Assembly (NCBI GenBank): GCA_902805805.1
Contig: CADCUE010000019.1
Span: 1 to 5,970 of the forward strand
Source of the DNA: an uncultured Frankineae bacterium
GTDB lineage: Bacteria; Actinomycetota; Actinomycetes; Mycobacteriales; SCTD01
Direction: 5' to 3'
Length of the DNA stretch: 5,970 nucleotides
Shown here: positions 1 through 5,970 of the stretch, one piece after another
Layout: every line of letters begins with the position of its first letter
Numbering within the stretch: the stretch's first letter is position 1
Translations under genes and position numbers: made by a program
The notes under the pieces: model-generated
Seen by the model: only the letters and a program-made list of their open reading frames with translations
Database searches by the model: none
What the model was told of the DNA's origin: nothing

Positions 1-1
1 A

Positions 2-403
2 GCCGCGCCGTCGGACGCCAGCCGCCGGGCCTCCGGGATGCAGGTCCGGCGAGCCGTGCTGGGCGACGAGCACGTCGACCGCGCTGTCGGACGGACGACC
101 GCCCTGACCGCGCCGTTCCAGGACCTCATCACCCGCTACGCCTGGGGCGACGTCTGGTCCCGCCCCGGGCTCGACCGCCGCACGCGCAGCTGCCTGACCC
201 TGGCCCTGCTCGCGGCGCTCGGCCACGAGGCCGAGCTGGCCCTGCACGTCCGGGCCGCCGTCGCCAACGGCCTGACCGCCGAGGAGATCGGCGAGGTGCT
301 GCTGCACACGGCCGTCTACGCGGGTGTCCCAGCGGCCAACTCGGCCTTCGCGGTCGCCGCGCGCGTGCTGGCCGAGCTCGGCCTCGACGAGACGGTCATC
401 TGA
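2..403 (+). CDS. pcaC: 4-carboxymuconolactone decarboxylase, C-terminal part (5' end outside window)
   Basis: This enzyme decarboxylates 4-carboxymuconolactone to 3-oxoadipate enol-lactone in the protocatechuate branch of the beta-ketoadipate pathway, in the cytoplasm. The visible 133 codons carry the family's core features: VRRAVLGDEHVDRA near the start, FQDLITRYAWGDVWSRPGLD, then RRTRSCLTLALL, the AEEIGEVLLHTAVYAGVPAAN segment and a C-terminal helix. The frame is open to the left edge. The first in-frame ATG (position 38) is probably internal: the residues just before it (SRRASGM) align with the EAGM stretch that precedes this Met in PcaC proteins I remember, and no Shine-Dalgarno sequence precedes it. 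The true start therefore lies upstream, either as a stand-alone PcaC or as the C-terminal half of a PcaD-PcaC (PcaL) fusion. The position often occupied by Cys in the YCGVPA motif is Ala here. The stop overlaps the convergent fadE stop. Family call is very secure; fused or separate cannot be decided. Confidence 0.9.
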   Translation, partial: AAPSDASRRASGMQVRRAVLGDEHVDRAVGRTTALTAPFQDLITRYAWGDVWSRPGLDRRTRSCLTLALLAALGHEAELALHVRAAVANGLTAEEIGEVLLHTAVYAGVPAANSAFAVAARVLAELGLDETVI

Positions 404-1559
404 GCAGCGTGCGGGCCATCACCATCCGCTGCACCTGGTTGGTCCCCTCGTAGATCTGCGTGATCTTGGCGTCGCGCATCATCCGCTCGACCGGGAAGTC
501 GCGGGTGTAGCCGTAGCCGCCGAACAGCTGCACCGCGTCGGTCGTGACCTGCATGGCCGTGTCCGACGCGAAGGTCTTGGACGCGCTCGACAGGAAGGTC
601 AGATCCGCGTCGCCCCGCTCGGCGCTCGCGTTCGCGACGTAGACGAGCTGGCGGGCGGCCTCGACCTTCATCGCCATGTCGGCGAGCAGGAACTGCACGC
701 CCTGGAACTCCGCGACCGCCCGGCCGAACTGCTTGCGCTCCTTCACGTAGGCGATCGCCGCGTCGAGGGCGCCCTGCGCGATGCCGACGGCCTGCGCGCC
801 GATCATCGAGCGCGTGTGGTCGAGCGTCCGGAGCGCCGTGGAGAAGCCGGTGCCCTCCTCGCCGATCATCCGGCTCGCCGGGATGCGGCAGTCCTCGAAG
901 TAGATCTCGCAGGTGGGGGATCCCTTGATCCCCATCTTGCGCTCCTTGGTGCCGACCGAGAAGCCGGGGTCGTCCTTGCTCACGACGAACGCCGAGATGC
1001 CCTTGGCGCCCTTGCCCGGGTCGGTCGACGCCATGACCGTGTAGTGCGTGTTGACGCCGGCGCCGGTGATCCAGCACTTCGTGCCGTGCAGGACGTACGC
1101 GTCGCCGTCGCGCACCGCGCGCGTCTTCATCGCCGCGGCGTCGCTGCCCGCCTCGCGCTCGGACAGCGCGTACGAGAACGTCGACTCGCCCGCGGCGACC
1201 GCCGGCAGGAACTCCCGCTTGAGCTCCTCGCTGCCCGACAGGATCAGCCCCATGGTGCCGAGCTTGTTGCCGGCCACGATGAGCGAGCTGGACGCGCAGA
1301 CGCGGGCGATCTCCTCCACGACGATGGAGTGCGCGATCCGGTCCGCACCCGCGCCGCCGTACTGCTCGGGGACGTGGATCGCCAGCAGGTCGGCCTTGCG
1401 GAGCTCCTCGTGGACGTCCCACGGGTACTCCGCCGCCTCGTCGATCTGCGCGGCACGAGGAGCGATCTTGTCCTCCGCCAGCTCGCGGACGGACGCGCGG
1501 AGGAGCGCGTGCTCCTCGGGCAGGCCGTACAGGGCGTAGGACGGGTCGCCGGAGCTCAT
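396..1559 (-). CDS. fadE25: Acyl-CoA dehydrogenase, FadE25-like
   Basis: This is an FAD-dependent acyl-CoA dehydrogenase of 387 residues that forms the trans-2,3 double bond in acyl-CoA thioesters and passes electrons to electron-transfer flavoprotein; it is cytoplasmic and normally tetrameric. Both family signatures are present: ALSEREAGSDAAA (residues 131-143) and the block from Q344 to D363 (QLFGGYGYTRDFPVERMMRD). RKQFG lies at 275-279. The expected catalytic base is Glu371 in QIYEGTNQVQR. Length and sequence along the whole chain closely resemble Mycobacterium tuberculosis FadE25 as I remember it (for example NKLGTMGLIL, ERKMGIKGSPT, LDHTRSMIGAQAVGIAQGALDAAIAY). The ATG at 1559 is chosen because the N-terminus then matches the family (LPEEHALLRASVRELAE) and a -10 box sits 6 nt upstream; no Shine-Dalgarno is visible. 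It is transcribed divergently from ugd. The substrate cannot be read from sequence; short or branched acyl-CoA is possible. No residue looks damaged. Confidence 0.95.
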   Translation of the reverse strand: MSSGDPSYALYGLPEEHALLRASVRELAEDKIAPRAAQIDEAAEYPWDVHEELRKADLLAIHVPEQYGGAGADRIAHSIVVEEIARVCASSSLIVAGNKLGTMGLILSGSEELKREFLPAVAAGESTFSYALSEREAGSDAAAMKTRAVRDGDAYVLHGTKCWITGAGVNTHYTVMASTDPGKGAKGISAFVVSKDDPGFSVGTKERKMGIKGSPTCEIYFEDCRIPASRMIGEEGTGFSTALRTLDHTRSMIGAQAVGIAQGALDAAIAYVKERKQFGRAVAEFQGVQFLLADMAMKVEAARQLVYVANASAERGDADLTFLSSASKTFASDTAMQVTTDAVQLFGGYGYTRDFPVERMMRDAKITQIYEGTNQVQRMVMARTLLR

Positions 1560-1565
1560 GGCGCG

Positions 1566-1571
1566 AGGCTA
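1566..1571 (-). promoter_or_regulatory. Candidate -10 box for fadE, leaderless
   Basis: Read on the minus strand, TAGCCT is followed by six bases (CGCGCC) and then the fadE ATG. TANNNT with 6-7 nt to the start point is the usual actinobacterial -10 geometry, so transcription would begin at or next to the A of the ATG. With a 17-bp spacer the -35 position (1589-1594, minus strand) reads GTGAGG, a partial match to TTGACA. No Shine-Dalgarno precedes the ATG, which agrees with a leaderless mRNA. Inferred from spacing only. Confidence 0.5.
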
Positions 1572-1585
1572 TGCGCCTGCGCCGG

Positions 1586-1591
1586 TACCCT
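1586..1591 (+). promoter_or_regulatory. Candidate -10 box for ugd, leaderless
   Basis: TACCCT is followed by CACGCC and then the ATG at 1598, the same 6-nt spacing as the divergent fadE promoter. No Shine-Dalgarno is present, so a leaderless ugd transcript starting at the ATG is likely. The corresponding -35 position (about 1563-1568, GCGAGG) is a poor match to consensus. If the transcript does start at 1598, the alternative upstream in-frame ATG at 1571 is excluded as a start. Confidence 0.5.
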
Positions 1592-1597
1592 CACGCC

Positions 1598-2932
1598 ATG
1601 ACGACACGTCCTCGACTCACGGTGATCGGCACCGGGTACCTCGGCGCGACGCACGCGGTGTGCATGGCCGAGCTCGGCTTCGAGGTCCTCGGGCTCGACG
1701 TGCTGCCGGAGAAGGTGGCGGCGCTGCAGGCGGGCAAGGTGCCGTTCTACGAGCCCGGGCTGCCCGAGCTCCTCGTCAAGAACCTCGAGTCCGGCCGGCT
1801 GCGCTTCACGACGTCGTACGACGAGGTCGGGGACTTCGGGGACGTGCACTTCGTCTGCGTGGGGACCCCGCAGAAGAAGGGCGAGTACGCCGCCGACATG
1901 ACCTACGTCGACGCGGCGTTCCGCTCGCTGGTGCCCCACGCGCGGGCCGGCTCGCTGCTGGTGGGCAAGTCGACCGTGCCGGCGGGGACGGCCGAGCGGC
2001 TGGCCGAGCAGATCGCCGCCGCCCGGGGCGACGAGCTCGAGCTCGCCTGGAACCCGGAGTTCCTGCGCGAGGGCTTCGCCGTCGAGGACACGCTGACCCC
2101 TGACCGCCTGGTCTTCGGGGTGCGCTCGGACCGCGCCGAGCAGCAGCTGCGGGACGCCTTCGCCCCGGTCATCGCCGGAGAGCGCAACGGGACGGCGACC
2201 CCGGTCGTCGTGACCGACTTCGCGACCGCGCAGCTGGTCAAGGTCGCGGCGAACGCCTTCCTCGCCACCAAGATCTCCTTCATCAACGCCATGGCGGAGG
2301 TCTGCGAGGCGACCGGCGGCGACGTGACGCTGCTGAGCAAGGCGCTGTCCTACGACACCCGCATCGGCGGCCGCTTCCTGCACGCCGGCCTCGGCTTCGG
2401 CGGTGGCTGCCTGCCCAAGGACATCCGGGCGTTCATGGCCCGCGCCGGCGAGCTGGGCGTCGACCAGGCGCTGTCGTTCCTCAAGGAGGTCGACGCCATC
2501 AACCTGCGCCGCCGGGCCCGCATGATCGACCTGGCCCGGGAGCTGGTCGGCGGGTCGTTCGGCGGGATGCGGGTCGCGGTGCTCGGAGCGGCGTTCAAGC
2601 CCAACAGCGACGACATCCGCGACAGCCCGGCGCTCGACGTCGCGGCGACGATCCAGAAGCAGGGCGCCGCCGTGTGCCTGTACGACCCGGAGGCGATGGA
2701 CAACGCCCGGGTCAAGCACCCCGAGCTCGGCTACCGCGACAGCGCTCTGGAGGCCGCCAAGGGCGCCGACATCGTGCTGCACCTCACCGAGTGGGCGGAG
2801 TTCCGCTCGATGGACCCGGCGGTCCTCGGCGAGGTGGTCGCCGACCGGCGCATCGTCGACGGCCGCAACGCCCTCGACCCGACGGCCTGGCGGGCAGCCG
2901 GCTGGACCTACCGGGCCCTCGGCCGGCCGTAG
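1598..2932 (+). CDS. ugd: UDP-glucose 6-dehydrogenase
   Basis: This NAD-dependent enzyme (EC 1.1.1.22) oxidises UDP-glucose twice to UDP-glucuronate, the precursor of glucuronate-containing envelope or capsular polysaccharides; cytoplasmic. It is 444 residues long, usual for the family. The N-terminal Rossmann fold carries VIGTGYLG (GxGxxG at 11-16); STVPAG is at 125-130 and NPEFLREG at 152-159 (Glu154, Glu158). Lys215 and Asn219 lie in the central helix, and the catalytic Cys271 is in GFGGGCLPKD with Asp275. The C-terminal UDP-binding domain includes VLGAAFKPNSDDIRDSP (328-344). Roles of these residues are by analogy with the Streptococcus pyogenes enzyme. An in-frame ATG at 1571 would add nine residues, but it lies within the fadE promoter, and the 1598 start places the Rossmann strand in the usual position. 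The AAA ATPase gene follows after 12 bp. From memory, ugd next to a fadE25-type gene occurs in other actinobacteria. Confidence 0.96.
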   Translation: MTTRPRLTVIGTGYLGATHAVCMAELGFEVLGLDVLPEKVAALQAGKVPFYEPGLPELLVKNLESGRLRFTTSYDEVGDFGDVHFVCVGTPQKKGEYAADMTYVDAAFRSLVPHARAGSLLVGKSTVPAGTAERLAEQIAAARGDELELAWNPEFLREGFAVEDTLTPDRLVFGVRSDRAEQQLRDAFAPVIAGERNGTATPVVVTDFATAQLVKVAANAFLATKISFINAMAEVCEATGGDVTLLSKALSYDTRIGGRFLHAGLGFGGGCLPKDIRAFMARAGELGVDQALSFLKEVDAINLRRRARMIDLARELVGGSFGGMRVAVLGAAFKPNSDDIRDSPALDVAATIQKQGAAVCLYDPEAMDNARVKHPELGYRDSALEAAKGADIVLHLTEWAEFRSMDPAVLGEVVADRRIVDGRNALDPTAWRAAGWTYRALGRP

Positions 2933-2933
2933 C

Positions 2934-2940
2934 GGGGGAG
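2934..2940 (+). promoter_or_regulatory. Ribosome binding site for the AAA ATPase gene
   Basis: GGGGGAG lies directly after the ugd stop and 4 nt before the GTG at 2945. It is the main support for this GTG start and for translation of the ATPase from a shared ugd transcript. The spacing is a little short. Confidence 0.6.
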
Positions 2941-2944
2941 CACC

Positions 2945-4483
<1,539 letters not shown>

Positions 4484-4490
4484 GGCTCTC

Positions 4491-4516
4491 GGCCAGGGGC
4501 AGGTGCCGACCTGGTC
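4491..4516 (+). terminator. GC-rich hairpin after the ATPase gene, possible terminator
   Basis: Starting 7 nt after the ATPase stop, GGCCAGG (4491-4497) pairs with CCTGGTC (4510-4516), with one G-U pair. The stem continues as GGC/GCC (4498-4500 with 4505-4507) around an AGGT loop with a two-base bulge. No T-run follows, which is common for actinobacterial terminators but makes the call weak. It would end the ugd-ATPase transcript. Confidence 0.4.
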
Positions 4517-4530
4517 AGCCTGCCGCTGCG

Positions 4531-4577
4531 GGGCTCGACGAGCAGGGGGCGGTGCGCCGGCGGACGCCGTCGAGCCC
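4531..4577. repeat. 10-bp perfect inverted repeat upstream of the SDR gene
   Basis: GGGCTCGACG (4531-4540) is matched exactly by its reverse complement CGTCGAGCCC (4568-4577), with a 27-nt spacer. The spacer holds a small hairpin of its own (GGCG-GTG-CGCC, 4548-4558). The right arm abuts the candidate -10 box at 4578. The repeat may be an operator with two half-sites about 37 bp apart, or a second terminator-like RNA stem. The sequence alone does not decide between these. Confidence 0.5.
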
Positions 4578-4583
4578 TACCCT
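4578..4583 (+). promoter_or_regulatory. Candidate -10 box for the SDR gene
   Basis: TACCCT, the same hexamer found in front of ugd, lies 43 nt upstream of the ATG at 4627. A start point near 4590 would give a leader of about 37 nt containing the GAGGAG ribosome binding site. No recognisable -35 hexamer is found at the 17-18 bp spacing, so recognition might depend on an activator or another sigma factor, or the match may be chance. Confidence 0.35.
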
Positions 4584-4615
4584 GCGACGCCGGCGCGATC
4601 CGCGCACCACCCGAC

Positions 4616-4621
4616 GAGGAG
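4616..4621 (+). promoter_or_regulatory. Ribosome binding site deciding the SDR start
   Basis: GAGGAG sits 5 nt before the ATG at 4627. It selects this ATG over the upstream in-frame ATG at 4432, which would lie inside the ATPase gene and add 65 residues unlike any dehydrogenase. Confidence 0.75.
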
Positions 4622-4626
4622 AGCCC

Positions 4627-5388
4627 ATGGACGTGCTGGACCTGTTCCGGCTGGACGGCAAGGTCGCGATCGTGACGGGGGCCTCCTCGGGGCTCGGTGT
4701 CGCCTTCGCGCAGGCGCTGGCACAGGCGGGCGCTGACGTCGCCCTCGGCGCCCGGCGGGTCGACCGGCTCCAGGAGACCCAGGCGATGGTCGAGGCCCTC
4801 GGCCGGCGGGCCCTGCCGGTGCAGACCGACGTCGCCGACCCCGCCGACTGCCAGCGGCTGGTCGACGAGACGGTGCGCGAGCTGGGCCGCGTCGACGTCC
4901 TGGTCAACAACGCCGGCATCGGCACGGCCGTCCCGGCCACCCGGGAGACCGTCGAGCAGTTCCGGTCGGTGATCGACGTGAACCTCAACGGCTGCTACTG
5001 GATGGCCCAGGCCTGCGGACGCGTCATGGAGCCCGGCAGCAGCATCGTCAACATCAGCAGCATCCTCGGGCTGACGACGGCCGGGCTGCCGCAGGCCGCC
5101 TACGCCGCGAGCAAGGCCGGCCTGATCGGGCTGACCCGCGACCTGGCCCAGCAGTGGACCGGCCGCAAGGGCATCCGCGTCAACGCGCTGGCACCGGGCT
5201 TCTTCACCAGCGAGATGACCGACCAGTACCCCGAGGGCTACCTCGAGGGCCTGAGCAGCCGCATGGTCGCCGGCCGCAAGGGCGACGCGCAGGAGCTCGC
5301 CGCCGCTCTGGTCTTCCTCGCCAGCCCCGCGGGCGGGTACGTCACCGGGCAGACGCTGGCCGTCGACGGCGGCGTGACGATCACCTAG
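4627..5388 (+). CDS. Short-chain dehydrogenase/reductase (SDR), classical type
   Basis: An NAD(P)-dependent cytoplasmic oxidoreductase of 253 residues, the normal length for a classical SDR. The Rossmann motif TGASSGLG is at 17-24, Asp68 in TDVAD contacts adenine, and NNAG is at 94-97. The catalytic tetrad would be Asn119, Ser145 (VNISS), Tyr159 and Lys163 (YAASK). The C-terminus has the GYVTGQTLAVDGG block typical of FabG-like members. Arg43-Arg44 after the second strand suggest a preference for NADP(H), which is inference. The N-terminal LFRLDGKVAIVTG matches the family start and supports the ATG at 4627, as does the Shine-Dalgarno. Substrate cannot be assigned: FabG-like 3-oxoacyl reductases, gluconate 5-dehydrogenases and glucose 1-dehydrogenases all share this pattern. 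The gene stands 143 bp after the ATPase with its own candidate promoter, so it is probably a separate transcription unit. Family call is certain; a gene name is not justified. Confidence 0.94.
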   Translation: MDVLDLFRLDGKVAIVTGASSGLGVAFAQALAQAGADVALGARRVDRLQETQAMVEALGRRALPVQTDVADPADCQRLVDETVRELGRVDVLVNNAGIGTAVPATRETVEQFRSVIDVNLNGCYWMAQACGRVMEPGSSIVNISSILGLTTAGLPQAAYAASKAGLIGLTRDLAQQWTGRKGIRVNALAPGFFTSEMTDQYPEGYLEGLSSRMVAGRKGDAQELAAALVFLASPAGGYVTGQTLAVDGGVTIT

Positions 5389-5389
5389 A

Positions 5390-5415
5390 CCCGGCGGGCA
5401 CCTGGACGCGCCGGG
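5390..5415 (+). terminator. GC hairpin after the SDR gene, possible terminator
   Basis: One base after the SDR stop, CCCGGCG (5390-5396) pairs perfectly with CGCCGGG (5409-5415) across a 12-nt loop. The stem is seven G-C pairs. No T-run follows. It overlaps the first copy of the direct repeat, so terminator and repeat functions cannot be separated by eye. Confidence 0.4.
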
Positions 5416-5425
5416 CACCTGGACG
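5395..5425. repeat. 14-bp tandem direct repeat, two copies
   Basis: CGGGCACCTGGACG occurs at 5395-5408 and again, identically, at 5412-5425, a period of 17 bp. Its ACCTGG core also appears inverted as CCAGGT at 5437-5442. The repeats lie in the gap between the SDR stop and the start of the zinc-ribbon protein gene, 64-94 bp upstream of the latter. They could be regulator binding sites for that gene or a local duplication. Confidence 0.6.
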
Positions 5426-5488
5426 GAGGGGGGCAACCAGGTAGTTCGACTCTCCTGTCCGCGGCCCGGGACGTCGATCCTCCGTGAC

Positions 5489-5970
5489 ATGACCGATGTG
5501 CCGCTGCCCGACTCCACCCGCTGCCCCGACTGCTCCACGCCGCTGTCGGCGCGCGACCGCTGCCTCGCCTGCGGGCTGCGGCTGACCGGACCCGATGCCG
5601 GCCGCCTCTGGGACGTCGACGTCGCGCTGCTGCGGCTCGAGCGCGCCCGCGGCGGGCTGCTCGGAGAGCGCCGCGAGCTCCTGCACGTCCTGCACACGGA
5701 CGAGCCGGACCCGGCCCAGGCCGCCCCGCAGCCCCCCTCCGAGCCGGCCTCGACCGAGTGGGCGGCTCCCGGTGGAGCTCCTGCCGAGTGGACGTCGCAG
5801 CGGGTGCAGAACCTGCTGCTGACCGTCGGCGGGCTGCTGCTGGCAGCAGCCGGTCTGGTCTTCGCGGCCGTGACCTACGAGCGGCTCGGAGCGACCGGCC
5901 GCGCGCTGGTCCTGGTGGCCCTCACCGTCGCGGCGGGAGCGGCGGCGGCCCGTGCGCGGGCGCGGGGGCT
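5489..5970 (+). CDS. Zinc-ribbon membrane protein, N-terminal part (3' end outside window)
   Basis: An open frame of 160 codons runs from the ATG at 5489 off the right edge without a stop. Residues 12-28 form a zinc-ribbon knuckle pair, CPDC (Cys12, Cys15) and CLAC (Cys25, Cys28), followed by LRLTGPDAGRLW. Residues about 39-69 are a charged helix that may be coiled coil. A Pro/Ala/Glu-rich linker spans about 70-102. Two hydrophobic stretches follow, at about 109-128 (LLLTVGGLLLAAAGLVFAAV) and about 139-154. No signal peptide is seen, so the ribbon is expected in the cytoplasm. The order zinc ribbon, linker, then membrane helices with QNLLLTVGGLLL resembles large multi-spanning actinobacterial membrane proteins of unknown function, which I recall being annotated with an SCO7613-type C-terminal domain; only the N-terminus is visible here, so this is tentative. 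No Shine-Dalgarno precedes the ATG. A GTG at 5484 is in another frame. Function unknown. Confidence 0.72.
   Translation, partial: MTDVPLPDSTRCPDCSTPLSARDRCLACGLRLTGPDAGRLWDVDVALLRLERARGGLLGERRELLHVLHTDEPDPAQAAPQPPSEPASTEWAAPGGAPAEWTSQRVQNLLLTVGGLLLAAAGLVFAAVTYERLGATGRALVLVALTVAAGAAAARARARG

Noticed and set aside
1571..1597. Upstream ATG for ugd
   Set aside because: It adds nine residues before the Rossmann strand, overlaps the fadE -10 box and lies upstream of the likely ugd start point. The ATG at 1598 fits the leaderless layout.
324..1601. 425-residue + strand open frame over fadE
   Set aside because: It is the reverse-register shadow of fadE. Its composition is Arg/Ala/Leu/Asp-rich with no motif.
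5459..5470. Adjacent palindromes CCGCGG and CCCGGG
   Set aside because: Six-base palindromes of G and C are expected by chance at this composition, and no larger symmetry surrounds them.
5433..5475. ECF-sigma-like promoter in front of the zinc-ribbon gene (GCAACC followed by a weak -10)
   Set aside because: The -35-like hexamer has no convincing partner at a standard spacing, and such matches arise easily in GC-rich DNA.

Overview
The window is very GC-rich, with G/C-dominated third codon positions, and reads as chromosomal DNA from a high-GC actinomycete. This rests on the close match of the acyl-CoA dehydrogenase to mycobacterial FadE25, start codons placed as in leaderless actinobacterial genes, and a zinc-ribbon membrane protein of a type I know only from Actinobacteria. 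I see no insertion sequence, prophage gene, CRISPR array, tRNA or rRNA.

Layout, left to right. (1) Positions 2-403, + strand: the 3' end of a 4-carboxymuconolactone decarboxylase (pcaC or a pcaL-type fusion), open at the left edge. (2) 396-1559, - strand: a complete FadE25-type acyl-CoA dehydrogenase whose stop overlaps the pcaC stop by 8 bp. (3) 1560-1597: a 38-bp divergent promoter region in which both flanking ATGs lie exactly 6 nt after a TANNNT -10 hexamer, suggesting that both mRNAs are leaderless. (4) 1598-2932, +: UDP-glucose 6-dehydrogenase. (5) 2945-4483, +: an AAA-family ATPase with an unrecognised N-terminal domain of about 200 residues, 12 bp behind (4) and probably cotranscribed. 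(6) 4484-4626: a non-coding gap with a hairpin after the ATPase, a 10-bp inverted repeat, a candidate -10 box and a good ribosome binding site. (7) 4627-5388, +: a classical short-chain dehydrogenase/reductase. (8) 5389-5488: a non-coding gap with a hairpin and a 14-bp direct repeat. (9) 5489-5970, +: the start of a zinc-ribbon plus transmembrane protein, cut by the right edge.

Most of the window is housekeeping or ordinary metabolism: aromatic-acid catabolism (pcaC), acyl-CoA oxidation (fadE), UDP-glucuronate supply for cell-envelope or capsular polysaccharide (ugd) and an unspecific oxidoreductase. The least explained parts are the AAA ATPase coupled to ugd, the truncated zinc-ribbon membrane protein, and the repeats in the two non-coding gaps. 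I find no convincing multi-gene defence or mobile system.
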